Shown here piece after piece: positions 23,213-37,800 of a stretch of DNA of 64,000 bases. The DNA lies in the NCBI GenBank assembly GCA_003667245.1, contig RCNN01000049.1, positions 62,001-126,000 of the forward strand. The letters run 5' to 3'. Under the pieces are notes generated by a model. That model was not told the origin of the DNA. It worked only from the letters and a program-made list of their open reading frames with translations, and did no database searches. Positions within the stretch are counted from its first letter, which is position 1. Each line of letters starts with the position of its first letter. This DNA comes from Heterostelium multicystogenum (Eukaryota; Evosea; Eumycetozoa; Acytosteliales; Acytosteliaceae). The translations under genes were made by a program, and so were the position numbers.

Positions 23213-25470
23213 TCAAGGATTGATTTTGCAAGCTGGTAGTTTTCCTTTCACACACTTCTTTTAGTAAAAAACAAAAAATATTCTCAAAAATATCAGACCT
23301 GCGAGTGCTCCTTTAATGGATGAGGTGATTTCTCCTGTGCTCGTTCCCATTGCCTATACTAACAAAAGGTTAATCAACATCTTGGGTTAGTAGAGTATTA
23401 TTGGTTGGTAAAAAGAAATAGTATTTAGTTTTGATTCTTCTGAAACTCTGCATAATATTCAATCATAGACCCAAGAGTATTGATTAGGTTTGCCAAGTAC
23501 ACATACATCATTTAATATTACAACATAGGAATTTATTTAAATTAAAATCTACTTTGGTTCAACAACAGTGTCATGAACTATTATTGATTAACTGAATTTC
23601 AGACTTACCATAACCTGGTTTCCAAAGTTGTATAATATATGGTTTGGTGTCAAAATCAGGTGCTTGGATTGTGAGTGAATAAACTATTATTTCTTGTTTT
23701 TTGTTATCATCAGCATCATCTCTTTTTCCTTTTTTACTATGTTTCTTTCTATCTTTTTTATCTTTATACTGGTGATTTGAGCAAAGTCTACTCTCATGTC
23801 TATCATGATGATGCTTCTTTTCACTCTTTTCAGTCGACACATAGGTATCATTTAGATCATCCATACTTTTGATTTCCCAACGTCTTTGTAAAGTAACAAT
23901 GGATTTGTCAGTTGATGGATTGAGAAGGATGGGAGAGTTGAGTGCTTGCATGAGGGAGTTCAGTGAGCTTTGTAGCCATTCTCTGACTTCAATTAGAGAG
24001 TATACACCATATTCAAATTTACCATCCCAACCATACACTCCAACAGGATGTGTGTCAAGATTGAATACTGACAGTACAGAAATCGTAACGTATTGATCAG
24101 CCAACATTTGGTTAATCGCTGTTATTTGTGCCTGATTGTCATTGGCACCAGAGATACTTTGAGTTGTAAAGTACATAATGGCACGAGCAGAGTCTTGTCT
24201 CCAGCCAATGTTGTTTGTCTCGTTTTTCAGGGCCGAGTATAATGGAGATAAGGGATTCACCTTGGTGCAGTTTGCACTATTCACAAAAAAGTCTTGGAAT
24301 ATCGATTTATCAAATGCATGTTTTGTCGGATGTCCAATCTTCATGATTGGAGTGTATGAATTCTCAGTCTCGAAGAAGGGATTACCCTCGCAGTTGGCGT
24401 CGCTGTTGAAGTATCCCAAACCGTATTGTGTATCTGGGTATAATGTTGATGTCATTAGGAGTAGTTGTTCGAAACCATGGTAAAACTGGAGCAACACGTC
24501 GTCAGATGGCATTGCTAGGTCGAATAATAAATAGATATCCAGCTTATTCTTTGCCTCAAAGTGAGTGTTTAGATATTTGTCGTACTGATTACCATCTTCT
24601 TTGTTTCGCTTCTGTCCTGATTTTGACAGCTGAGCATGTGGAGAAGGTCTAAAAATGATATTGGTAGATAGCTTTGGATCTTTAGGTGAGATTACAATCT
24701 GTTGAATTGCAGGTGAAATGTAGGTATTTTCAGTATCACCAAATGTTGCCAACACATAGGATTTGCCACTACAATCATCGTTGATTTCTTGTTGACATTT
24801 TTCGCCATACCAATCTGAGTTACAGTCGCATCTCATTGTTTGATTATTAAACACACCGTTCTCGCAACTAAGTACCTCAATAGCTTTGCATCTATCGCCT
24901 TGATATCCACTGACACAAGTAGAGCACTGAGTGTTCGGATCGAAACCAGCTCTGCATGTACATTGCGTCTGGTTCTGTTCATTTTCGTAGTTACTATTCA
25001 GTTGACCATTATTGCATACCGAGTTGGCTTCAAAACTACAGGTTAGGACCAAATGCCGTAAAATACAATCTGTTTATCCTTGTCTACTTACATGCTACCA
25101 AATCAATATGCAATATTTGTGAATAGAATGGTATTAGTTTAGCTTTAAGAGCGACTACCACGTGATAGACACCGGCTTGGTAGGAATAGGGGTTCCACTC
25201 CACATTTATAGTGAGAACATGATTGTTTTGGATTTCTTTAGATATCTTGGCACCATCTGGGTGTTTCGCAACAATGATATCGAATTTATCAAATGGTAAC
25301 AATAGCTTGGTAGTTGCACTGTATTGCCACGATGTAGTTTCGCCAACTTGACAAACTATAGTTCCTGTATCAGGTGGTGTTGGCTCAATAAAATATGGTT
25401 GATTATATATTAATAATCTAACACAAATGACAACCACCAAAAACAATATAGAAACTATTTTAGTAAACAT
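23213..25470 (-). CDS. EGF/VWA surface protein, integrin-beta-like (Sib-like)
   Basis: Exon 1 (from 25470) encodes a signal peptide (MFTKIVSILFLVVVICVRLL) and a beta-rich domain. After an intron near 25090-25035, Cys-rich EGF-like modules follow (CTCRAGFDPNTQCSTCVSGY, CDCNSDWYGEKC). Then comes a VWA domain (NKLDIYLLFDLAMPSDD ... YGLGYFNSDANC ... SARAIMYFT). The order resembles Dictyostelium Sib adhesion proteins. The VWA metal site is degenerate: D-x-A-x-P instead of DxSxS. The large frame ends at 23571, but a downstream segment (23330-23213) encodes GALAGLIFLRIFFVFY and a basic tail KKCVKGKLPACKINP, a probable membrane anchor exon broken by one indel. The exon 1 join is one base out of phase. 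No NPxY motif is visible, so Sib membership is tentative. Confidence 0.6.
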
Positions 25471-25869
25471 CTGTTAACAATATAACAAATAACAAATAAT
25501 AATAATATATTTAAAGCAATTGACAAGTGTAATAGACAATACGAATGAATGAATATATCAGGATATTTGATGATGATTTAGACCAGAGACATAATAGGTG
25601 TTTGTTAAAAGACATACCACATCGAATGGCTAAGTCCACTATGATCACCACCACCATCAAAACTCGTTAAACCACATTTTTCAGTTATCAATAACCAAAA
25701 AAAATCAAATAAGCTTGATTTAGTTTCTATTTCTGTCTTTTGCAAGACTCTGTTGGTGGCACCGACCAGTCCCAAATAAAATCATATTTTGTAATTGTAT
25801 TAAAAAAAATTGCCTATCGAGATGATATAAATAATAATAATATAGTTTCATTTATTTATATCTTTAGGA
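25471..25869. promoter_or_regulatory. Intergenic between two minus-strand genes
   Basis: This is 400 bp holding the 3' end of the giant mucin-like gene and the promoter of the EGF/VWA gene. No open frame with protein-like composition was found. Confidence 0.4.
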
Positions 25870-28800
25870 CTAGAGGAGGTTTAGAAAAACTAATTTGGGA
25901 CTTGGAAGAATATCTCCAAAATATTGTGGAGGATTATATGATTTAGATGTTTGGGTCCCTTCAGTGTGTGCATCATCAAGGGGATTCGATGATACTTTGG
26001 GATTGTTGAGAGAGAATCCTAGTGATTCATCTGGGTTATAGGATAGCGGTTGAGTTGTACTGATGATTCCAGTTGGTTGATTATGGAAAGCAGGAGAAGT
26101 GTTCTGAATGTTTGTGCCGCTTGAATCCGAAGTGGGCAATATGGATAATGTTATATGTGAAGATAATGGTTTTAATGCTGTAGTCGTTGTTTCACTGGTG
26201 TGAGATAGTGAAAGACCGATTGTAGGTAGATCGATTGATGATGATGCGATTGATATAGTAGTTGGGATCAGAGATATCGTTGATTGTTGTACCTTTGGTA
26301 TTGTTAATCCGAATCCCAATGATTCATCTGGATTATATGAAATTGGTTTGGGAGTAATCGATTGCCCAGTAGTGGTCGAAGTTGATTTAAGAGTAATTAT
26401 ACTTAGTGTTACCGTTTCGGTTGGAGATACAGTACTTCTTGAAGCTAAATAATTTGTTTTGTTGCTGGTGTTGTACTTGATCCACTAGTTGTTGATAATG
26501 TGTTTTGGGAAGTAGTTTGAATATTTCTTGTAGTTTGGGGAGATTGTTGATTTGACAATGATAGAGGATTCAATGAAAAAGCTGGTGATGAGTTTGATTG
26601 TTCATTTGTTAGTTGGTTTGCTATTGTTCCACCTGTTGTCAAAAATGAAGTTGAAATTGGTAATGATGGAATTGATTCCGGTGTAGTGATCGTACTTTTG
26701 GGAAGTCCATTTATTGTGGATAAGCTTAAGGACAGATAGTTTGGTTTGGGACTCTCAGCTATAGTGGTTGCAACTTTTGGCTGTTGAAGTACAAATGAAA
26801 GGGATTCATCTGGATTGAATGAGATAGGACTTGATGAGGTTGATAATATAGGAATATTAGGAGTGTTTACAAAAGTGGTTGAAGGATTAAATGTTGGAAT
26901 TGTTCCAGTTGTTGGTTTGTTGATTGTTGATACCTCATTTAGTAGTTGACTAGTTGTTGAAGTTCCAGTTGTTAATGTAGTAGTTGGGGTATCAGTTGTA
27001 GGTTGATGAGTAGTTGGAGTTGCAGTTGTAGTTTGACCAGTTGATGTTCCTTTAGTTGGTGTTCCTGTCGTTGGTTGACCGAGTGTTAATGGGACAGTTG
27101 ATTGATTGATTTTGGGTTGAATATTAGTTGTTGGTTTACTAGTTGTTATGTCTGTTGATGCAGATCCTTGTGATGTTGTTACTGCAGCAAACAAGTGGTT
27201 GATCAGTTTTTGGTTGGCTGGTTGTCGATGCTCCGGTTGAATATGTAGAAGTTGTTGAAATAGGCGATTCTATAGAAACTGATGATGGTACTTTTGGTTG
27301 TTGTGGAGCAAATGAAAGGGATTCATCTGGATTGTATGATATTGGTGAAGAAGTTGTACTAGTTGAGAGAGTTGATGATGTAGTTCCCTTTGTAGTTTCA
27401 ATGGTTATATAAGTTCCTGAGGTAGTTCGTACACTGGTTATGGTATTTGAAGTTGTTCCAGTAGTTGGTTCAGTAGTGAAGGTTTTGCTACCAGTTGTGC
27501 TTGTTGATGTAGTTTCAGTAGTTGATATTGTAGTTGGTTTGGTTGTAAAAAAAGTGTTCTGGAGAGTTGTAGAGGCAGAAGGATTTTTTTGTAGAAGTTG
27601 ATGGATTAGGTATAAATGATTCATTTCTGTTGTTGTTGAAGTAGATAGAGATGTATATAGAGTATTTCCTGTAGGTGATTGGTTAACTGAAATAGTTATA
27701 GTAGAGTTTAAAGTTGATTGCTGAATAATAGAAGGTCCATTAGTTGGAATGTTTGGAGTAGTATTTGGTATAGTTGTCGATGTTAAGGTTGTTGGTATAC
27801 TAGTTGTTGTGGTTGTTGGTTTACTATTAGTGTTACCAGTGGGAAATAGTTCCTGTTGATGTTGTGATTGTGGTTGTTTCCGGTTGTTTTTACTGTTTGT
27901 TTGTGTACTAGTTATTGGAGTTCCTGTTGTTGGTAAATCATTTGATAGAGGTCCGGGATTGCTTGATGAGCTTACTGTTGAATTTGAATTATTTGAGGGA
28001 TTTGAAGTCGATGTTGCAGGTGATTGTACTTTGGGTTGCTGTGGAACAAAAGAAAGAGACTCATCTGGGTTGAACGATTTGGGTTCTAGGTTATTAGTTG
28101 GTGATGTTGATAAACCTATTTTGAAATGTTAGTTGTTGTTCCTTTTGATAATTTATTTTGTAGAATACTTTACTCTGTGTAGAAACTGGTTGATTTGATA
28201 GTAAGTTCATTGTCTAAACTTGTCGAACCATATGAGGAAGTTTGGCTGAGTGACCAGAAGTGTATATTGAGGAACTTGTCAAGGAGGTGAGAGTAGATGA
28301 AATGCTGCTTACTATATTTGTTGATGAAGTGGAGTAAGGATTTTGAGTAGATGTTAAATTTGTTGGTCAGTTGGTTTTCCACTTGCTGCAGACTCTATGG
28401 TTGGGGTAGAAAAAGTATTAGGTGAAATAGTCGAATTTGTGTCTTTTGTAGTGGATTCGATTGTAGTAGTCTTGGTAATGATGGCAATGGTTCGCCATGA
28501 TTACTGGGGATAGTAGAAGTTGAAATGTATGTAGTTGGATTGATAGGTCCAGTTGTAATTGTAGATGATGTAGATGTTGTTAGTGAATCCACATTAAGTG
28601 AGGATGTGCTTCTATTGTTAGAATATTGGTCATACTAGGACTTGTAGTTATTGTGGAGCTAGATGAAGATCCAGTTGTAAGAGTTGATGATGCATTTAAC
28701 GGAACTTTCGGTTGTGGAACAAATGAAAGTGATTCATCAGGATTGTATGATATTGGTGTGGTTGTTAAAGTTGGGTTGTTGTCTTTTGGTAAAGAACCAC

Positions 28801-31800
28801 CTGAAGGATTGGAGTTTAATGTGTTGCTAGGTGTTTGAGAGTTTGATGAACCTGTATGGTTATTAATTGAATTAGATGTTGAAGTGGCTGTAATTGGGGA
28901 ATCTATTGTGGTTGCTATAGTTGTAGATTGACTAGTTGGTAGAGTATTTGTTGGATTAATGTTACTAGCTGTTTGGAGTATTTGTTTGATAGCTTGAGGT
29001 AGCTTGATTAATTGTACTTATTGTAGGATTTGAATTTATTGGTAATCCTATGGTAGTTGAATGAGTTGTTGATGAAGTAATAGTCGTTGATGATAGTTTG
29101 GTGTCGTTGAAATTGGGTTATTGGTTGAGAATGATCGATTTGTTGTTGAAATGAAGTTTAAAGTTGGATTATTTTCCTGAGTTGTGGATGTAGTTGAAGA
29201 TTAAGTCTTCCAGTGGTTGGGATCGAACCAGTACTACCCAAAGGAATTATAAGTGTTGAAACTGTTGATGGAACTTTAGGCTGTTGTGGGACAAATGAAA
29301 GTGATTCATCTGGATTATATGATATTGGTTTTTGGTGTGATAGGTGAATTTGAAGCCAATGGAGTATCAGTTGGTAATCCAGTTGTTAGGATTGTAGTTG
29401 TAAATGTAGTTACAATTGATTGATTATTGTTATCAGAAGATTGAATTCCATTAGATGGTTTGCTTGTTGAGATTGCCGATGTTGATCCAGTAGTCGATGA
29501 GATTCGAGTTGTGGGCTCACTGATTGTCGAATTATTAATTGAATTTGACACAGATATTATTGGATCTGATATGAGAGTAGTAGAGGTTGTCTTTGAGCCT
29601 GTAGTTGGATAATTGGTTGGAGGACTTAGTGTAGTTTCCAGTTGGTGATTCAGTTATTGTCTCTGAGGTGGGTTTGTTTTGTAGTGGAAGTAAATGAAGT
29701 CAAACTAGTTGGATTAATAGTTGAGGAAGTGGTGGTTGTTGGGTAATAAATGGGATTGGTAGTTGAAGTGGTTGATATTGTTGTTGCTGAGTAGGTATTT
29801 TGGTTGGTTGTTATAACAGTTGGAATTGTGGATATTATTGGGTTAGTTTGTTGATTTGATATAGATAGTGGGGTAAAGGGAGTAGGTGCAAGAGCTAGTG
29901 TTGTTGGACCCGTGGATTGTGTTAAAACAGGTGAAGACACTTTGGGTTGTTGGGGGACAAATGAAAGTGATTCATCTGGATTGTATGATGTTGGTGAAGA
30001 TAGTGAGTTGCTAATTGTTGTTGGAGTAGTTGATGTGATGTTAGTTTGCATAGTAGGTGTAGTCATATACCAGTGGAAAGGGTCAGTTGTTGTACCATTT
30101 GATGATAGTTGATTAGTTGTGGTAGTTGTTGTTTGTGGTACAGTAGTTGGAGTACCATTTTTTGGATTCCCATTTGTTATTGTAGATATATCACTTTTGG
30201 TTGTTGTAGTTGTAGAAGGTAATATTGATGAAGTATAATTGGATGGATTTATAGGATAATACGAAGTTGATTGTGAATTTGTTGGAGGATATGAATTTGG
30301 AGATCCAAATGTATTTGTAGGTGAAGTTGAATATTGTGAATTTGAAGTAGTTGTTGGTGAAGTCGAGCTAGTGTTAAGTGGATGGTTGATGAGACACCAT
30401 TAAGAGATATAGGAACTAGTGTTTTTGGAATATTATCCAAAGTTGTGGATGTAGTTGATTTGGTGATTTTCTCCTGTTGGATTTGTTGATGTATCGGTAG
30501 GAGTGGTAATTGTTGTTGAAATAGTTGATGGTACTTTTTGGTTGTTGTGGAACAAATGAAAGTGATTCATCGGGATTATATGAGAATGGTGGATTGGTAT
30601 TATTTGGTACAAAACCACTTGATGGATTGGTTGAAGATGTACTTTGAGCAGTTATCACTGTTATGGTTGGATTTGTACCTCCAGTGGTTGACATTAAAGT
30701 AGTTTTTCCAGTTGTTGGTTCGATTGTAGTTGGAGTGAATCTACTGGTTGTTGGTGTTGTAGTTGGTTGATTTGTAGAGACTTGGTTTATAGATGTGGAA
30801 TCAATAGTTTCAGTTGTTATGATTGATGTCTGTGGTTTAGATATAGTCGAGGCTGTGGAGATGGTTGATGAAGTTGTATCTTTACTTATTGTACTGAGAG
30901 AGGTTCCAGATGGAGGTTTTGTTGGAAAATCAGTTGTGGTTGATGTAGGACTAGTTGTTAAATTTTTTGATATATAAGTAGAGTCTAGTGTTGTTGGATT
31001 TATAGTTGAATTTGGAGTTGTTACAGAAGCTGTAGTTGGATTTGTAGAATTCAAAGAAGTTGTTGAAACAGGTGATGGTACTTTTGGTTCTTGTGGAACA
31101 AATGAAATTGATTCATCTGGATTGTAAGAAATTGGTTTTGGTGATACTGTGTTTCCTTTTGTTGATTCTGAGTTGTTAAATCCTGCTGTTGGGCTACCTA
31201 TTGGATTAGATATTGTTGATGGAATTGCTGTTGTTGTTGTGGTCGATGATGACCTCGTAGATAGTGTTCCAAATGTTGTAGTTGTTGGTGTACCAATAGT
31301 AGATGTTCCAGTTGTTGGTGTAATAGTTGTGAAAGTTATAGTTGTAGATGTGGTTGTTCCAGTAGTTGGATTTTTCATTTGTTATGCTAGTAGTTGATTT
31401 ACCACCTGTGGTAGTTGGTAGACTTATTGTGGTAGTAGATGGTTGATCTCTAGTAGTTATGTCACTGATAATTGTTGTTATTTTTGGTTGGGTATCTGTG
31501 GAAGTTGTAAATGTTGAAGTACTAGTAGTAGAAGTTTTCAATGTAGTTGATAGAATATTCATTTCTGTAGTTGAAACAGGTGATGGTACTTTTGGTTGTT
31601 GTGGAACAAACGAAAGAGACTCATCTGGATTGTAAGATATTGTTGTTGAAGTTGAAATTTCTGGAGTAATATTAGTAGTTGGATTATTGGAGTTAGGATT
31701 TGAAGATAATGGAGAAGCAGTTACTGAATTACTCGGTTTGGGACTTAATGTAGTCGTATTATTTTTAAGAACAACTACATTAGTGGTTGAAGTTATCAAG

Positions 31801-34800
31801 ACCTATTTGAGAGTCACCTGTTTGTGATGTAGTTGGTTTTATGGTGGAGATTGTTGTAGTTGCTAAAGTTGTTAATGTATTTGTTATTGTCAAAGTGGAG
31901 GTGATAAATGAGGATGCTAAAGTTAGCTGATTGATTGAGTTAGTTGAAGGACTTGTACCCGATGTGGATAAAGTTGAAGGGACTTTTGGTTGTTGTGGAA
32001 CAAACGAAAGTGATTCATCTGGATTGTAAGATGTTGGTGTTGGTTGAGTCGGAGTATTCCTGGAAATTGTATTTATAGTTGAACTGATAGCTCCAAAACT
32101 TGAAGAAGTTTTTTGACCTGCATTAGTTGTTGTGCTTATAGTAGTCAGTGTTGGTGAAAATACTAGATTTTTGCTACTGTAGAAGATATGCTAGTTGGTT
32201 GGTAAATTGGTCATAGTATAAGTTTTAGTTGTCGGCATTGAAGTGGAAGTGGAAGTTGAGATTGAAGATTGAGTTGATATCATAGTATTTTGATTACTAA
32301 CTATTGGCTTTGGGGTTTCAGATAAACCATTGCTCAAGTAGTAAATGTATTTGTATTACTCAATGAAGACAAAATATTACTTGGTTGTGAAGTTGATGAT
32401 GAATGTGATGGTACTTTTGGATTCTGTGGAACAAATGAAAGTGATTCATCAGGATTATAAGAAATAGGTTTGGGAGAAATAGTAGAACTCATTATTGTTG
32501 TAGTAGTATAGCTATTTTGATATTCAGTGGTTGCTGTACTTGGGATATTGCTAGGGGTGGCTAAATTTGTACCTGGAACTGAAGGTTGGTGTTCAGTTGT
32601 TGAACTGTATGTTGGAATCAAAGATGGTGTTGTAGTTGTTATTGATCTAGAAATACTTGAAGGAATGATAGTTCCGAGACTAGGTAAGATTGGATTCGTT
32701 GATATTCCAGGAATGATATCATCGGAAGATGTTGAAGATGAAGTAAAAATTTGATGGTACTTTCGGTGGTAACGGAACAAATGAAAGGGATTCATCTGGA
32801 TTGTATGATACTGGTAGTGTAAGAGTTGTAGATATCGATTGGGTTGTCTGTTGGATATTTCCATTGTTGGTAGATGTTGATATCAGAGTGTTGGTTGTAA
32901 TTGACGTAGAAGTTGGTGATTTTGTCGTGGAAACGGAAGGGTGAAGAGTTGATAATGCAGTTTGAGTGAATGGAAACAATACCATTGATAGTTGATATAG
33001 ATGTTGTGAAATCATTTGGTGCCACATATGAAGTAATAGATGATGTGGAATATGGTAATACTGGTGTTGGTTGTTTTGGATTTTGTGGAACAAATGAAAG
33101 TGATTCATCTGGATTGTATGATATTTGGAGTAGTTGACAGTGGATTTGATATTGTTGAAGAAATTGTTGTGGGATTGGGAGTCAAGAAGGTTGTTTCGGT
33201 AACCAATGAGGTACTGAACGATGGAGTTCTAGTAGTGGAAGTCGTAGATATAGTTGATTCAAACCTCGGTGGTTGTACACTAGTGGTTGAAATACTATTA
33301 TTGAGACTTGGAACAAGGGAAGTCCTATTGTATGAGGGTTGAGATATTGAGATTGTTTGGGAGGTTGTGGAGGTGGATGTTGATGTGGACATTTTTGGTT
33401 GATCAGATGTAATGATTGGATGTATTGTAGTCAGTTGATTGGTATTTGATTGCAAAAATGGTGAAGTTGTGGTACTTGTTGAGGATGATATCGTCACAGG
33501 TCCAGCTAGAGTTGTAGATGAGGGGACGGGTATCTTTGGTTGTTGTGGAACAAATGAAAGTGATTCATCGGGATTGAAAGATATTGGAGTTAGAACAGAT
33601 GCTGAAGATGAGGTTGTTAACGTATTAAAATTGATGTTTGTTGTAGTAGAAGCTCTATCAGTTGGTTCTATAGTGGTAAGCACTGGCATTCCTGTAAACT
33701 CAACATTTTCATGGATGGTGGAAGTAGATGTAGTTTGAGCTTGAGTGATTGGTACCAAAGTTGTTGTAGAAATTGAACTTTGTAATACTGTAATTTTTGG
33801 TTCGCTCGATGTAGGTTCACTTGGTGAAATTGGAATTGATGGAGGTGGTTTACCGGTACTATAAGAGGTTGTAGTTGATGAAATCATAGACATTGTACTT
33901 GTTGGTTTGTTAATTGGAGTTGTTGGTGAGTGAGTAGTTATTTCAACATCTCTATTTGTAGTGGAAGGAGAAATAGTTTGATATTGAGTTGTTTCTGGAT
34001 ATAATGTTGAAACTGCTAATGATGGTTCTGGAGATACAATAGGAGTTGGAACTGGAGGCTGAGATGGAACCGAGGAGTGAGATTCATCTGAATGAACATT
34101 TGAAGTAGATGTGGTTTGATCTTGAGTGATTATTGGTAACAAAGATCCGTATGTAGTTGATTTAGACGTATCAACAGGCATCGACTCTTTAGGTTGCTGT
34201 GGAACAAAGGATAGGGATTCATCTGGATTATATGATATTGGAGTAGTTGAAGTGGATAATGTTGAGGACATGGTTGTGGGACTACTAATTACAATAGATG
34301 TAGATGTGGTCAACAGAGAAGGAGATGAAGTTTGATGCACATCAATTGTTGTTGAAATGGGAGTGGTGGTAATTGTAGATGAATGTAATGCTGTAGTTGA
34401 TGTGTGTTTGTGAAATATTTTGGTTTTGATTGTTGATATTTAGAGAAGGAATTGAAGATATAGTGAGATCGGTTGATGTAACAAAGGGTGGAGGAGCGGC
34501 CAACCCATTAGTAGAAGAATTAGATTTTGGTTCCTTTGGAACAAATGACAGAGTCTCCTCAGGATTATAGGATATAGGAGCAGTTGTTTATCGAAGTGGT
34601 AGTAATTGAATTGATATTTGTAGTGGAGGAAGATATGGAATCTTTGTTGGTAGAAAATCGTTGGTATGGTATCTGTTGAGAGACTGTTGTTCGTTAAAAT
34701 TCCTCCATTGATAGTGGATGTTGTGGATAATAATGTTGAAGCTATTGATATTTGAGTGGTTGATGATGACATCAAAGTTGATAAGGTTGTATGTGAAAAT

Positions 34801-37800
34801 CCAGGCTGTTGAACTATTGTTGTCTTACTTTGTATATTTGGACCAGTTAAAAGAGGTAGGGTTGTAGAGGTTAGAGTGACTGTTGCATCGACAGAATTAA
34901 TATTTGGAACTGCTATAGTTGTATCTTGTATATTAGGTTGTTTTGTATTTGAAGATGTAGATTGACCAGTACTAGTTGATATTGTCGATATTGAAGATGA
35001 ACCAATAGAATTTGTCATATCAGATTTAAAGGTTGTATAAACTGAGCTAGATAGTTCCTTTGGTACCTCATTAGTGGTGGGACTAGTTGATAGCCATGTT
35101 ACACTTGGTATCTGAGATAGTTGAGTTGTGGAAATAGAAGTTGATTGATTGGGATAAGGACTGGTTGTTAAACCCTTTGGTTCTTGTGGAGACAATGTCA
35201 TAGTTGTACCAACAGTATAAGACTCCAGTGTTGTTGTCCGTGAAATACTGCTGAGAGAGACTGTAGAACGATGAGTATTGATCGAAATATCGAGAGGTGA
35301 AGAAGGAGCTGGTATTGTAGAGGTCGTACTTGATGACATTAAGGTAGTTGGTATGCGGGGATTTGATATAGTAACATCAATACTATTACCTAGAGTATTT
35401 TTGAGAGTTGAAGGTGAAAAAGTAGTTGAATATTGGCTTAGTTGATGTGTTGTCCCTGTGGCTAATAGATTATCCAAGTTAGAGATATGTTTTTGAAAAA
35501 TCAATCTTACTTACTTCCTGTTGATAATACTTGGGTAAATGTTGTTATTGTACTAGTTTCCTGAGGCTTATTAGTTGGTTTAATCTCGGTTTCTGATGGA
35601 TGTAAAGATGCTGGCGGAACAAGAGGCGGATTCTGTTTGCCGGTAACTAATTGGGAATCAGAGAATGTATCCACTTGACTGGTATTAGCCTTTTCTCGAA
35701 AGCTGTTGGTGAGGTTAAAATCTAATATAGAAAAGTTGTCAGTGGGTGAAGTTTGATTTTGTACTATTTGGGTTGAAGCCGGTATGTTATTGGCATTGGA
35801 AGTTAGAACGTCTTCAGAATTGACCAAACTATAGTTAGCAGGTGGTGGAGATGGTGAAACAACAACTGGACCTATTGGAGATTGAATCGATTCCGATGAT
35901 ATTGGACTGCTTTGGGAATCTGTTTGAGTTAAAGGTATGGTAGTGAAACTAACAATAGGACTAGATGTATTCTGTAATGTTACAGGCTTGGATGTCTCAA
36001 TTGACGGAGGAACTTGATTTCCTTTTGCCATTTCATTTGAATCTGGTTGAGGTATATTATACGAATATATTGGTACCTCGGAATTCTGTACTGGGACTTC
36101 CAAAGGATTTGAAAAGCTGTGATTAATATTAGGAGATTGGGTGTTGTTATAAATCTTGGCATCAATAGGTTGCGAGTATGAGAAAGGTGATTGTGTACTG
36201 GGTGTTTGAAACTTGTAAAGTTGGTATTGGTGGTGGACTTGTAGGCTTGGGAACGCTGGTTGGTGGACTAGTAGTTGGGTTATTTGGTTGTGCTATTGGT
36301 GGTGATGTTGGTGGTACTGTTGGTGGTGCTGTTGGTGGTGCTGTTGGGGCATGTGTTGGTGGTGCTGTTGGTGGTGCTGTTGGTGGTGCTGTTGGTGGAT
36401 GAGTTGGTGGTACTGTTGGTGGTGCTGTTGGTGGTGCTGTTGGGGCATGTGTTGGTGGTGCTGTTGGTGGTGCTGTTGGTGGTGCTGTTGGAGGATGAGT
36501 TGGTGGTGCTGTTGGTGGTGCTGTTGGTGGTGCTGTTGGTGGTGCTGTTGGGGCATGTGTTGGTGGTGCTGTTGGTGGTGCTGTTGGTGGTGCTGTTGGT
36601 GGTGCTGTTGGAGGATGAGTTGGTGGTGCTGTTGGCGGTGCTGTTGGAGGATGAGTTGGTGGTGCTGTTGGTGGTGCTGTTGGAGGATGAGTTGGTGGTG
36701 CTGTTGGTGGATGAGTTGGTGGTGCTGTTGGAGGATGTGTTGGCGGCGCTGTTGGATGTTGAACTGCAACTCCGGCGGCTGAGGGATTGGATGGTGCTGT
36801 TGGTAGATGGATTGGTGGTACTGTAGGTGGATGGGTTGGTGTTTGTCCAGTGTATGTTGGAATTGGATAAATAATAGGTGCAGGATTAGGTAGGATAACA
36901 AAAGGAGTTTGAGTTGGTTTGGGGACAATACAAGTAGGTACCAAAGGACAACATGTATTTATACAACTATTTGATCTTTTTTGCAATACACAAGTTGTTC
37001 CCTGTGGACAAGTATTAGGTTCGCATTTTCCTATATAAAATTAAAATAGATTAGTATCATGAAAATTTTGCTCTAAAACTATAGGTACTTACTAAAAGGC
37101 ACAGCTATAATGGTTGAATTTCTTGGTAAACATGTTTTTGAACCTTGGTAGACATTATTAGAGCCTGGCAATTTAAAACAAGATTGTAAGGCACTACAAT
37201 CACCTGCTACCTGGTTGTTTGCACAGAACAAGGATACTCTTCCACAGCAATCTTTATGGTTAGTCCATTTACAAATAGGATTATTTTTGACACAATCTGA
37301 ATATTGGAATCTTTCACAGTCGACTATTGAATTTAAAAATTTAGTTAATAATGATCCAGTTATTCTTTTGGTGAAATAAATATAAACGTACATCTTGCTG
37401 AAAACACAAATTAGTCATTGTTGGAGATGTAAAACATCTGTCTTGGTCATGGCAATGACCAGATCCACAACTTTTTCCAGAATCTAAGAGCAGGAGGATA
37501 AAACTCATTGGCAATAACACATGTTGGCAAACTGTAGTTGAGACAGTAGGTTGGAAAATCAACTGGACATATTGAATTACTACAAGTCGGCACTGGAAGA
37601 AAATTGATGTTGTTGGCTATTGAAATACAGATGGAACTCCCATAATTTTTCTTACAAAATAGTTTTAGGACATACTTTGTCACATGCCTCAAGATTGTCA
37701 AAGTTGAATCTAGTATCGACTGGTTTTAGGAGTAGCAGGTGGGGCATGTTGGATTGGCGGAGGGATATATTGAGTTGGTGGAGGGATGTATTGGGTGGGA

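Noticed and set aside
36275..36826. Plus-strand Val/Leu and Cys/Trp repeat frames
   Set aside because: Shadows of the PPTAPPTHPP array; all frames of a 12-bp repeat without stops stay open.
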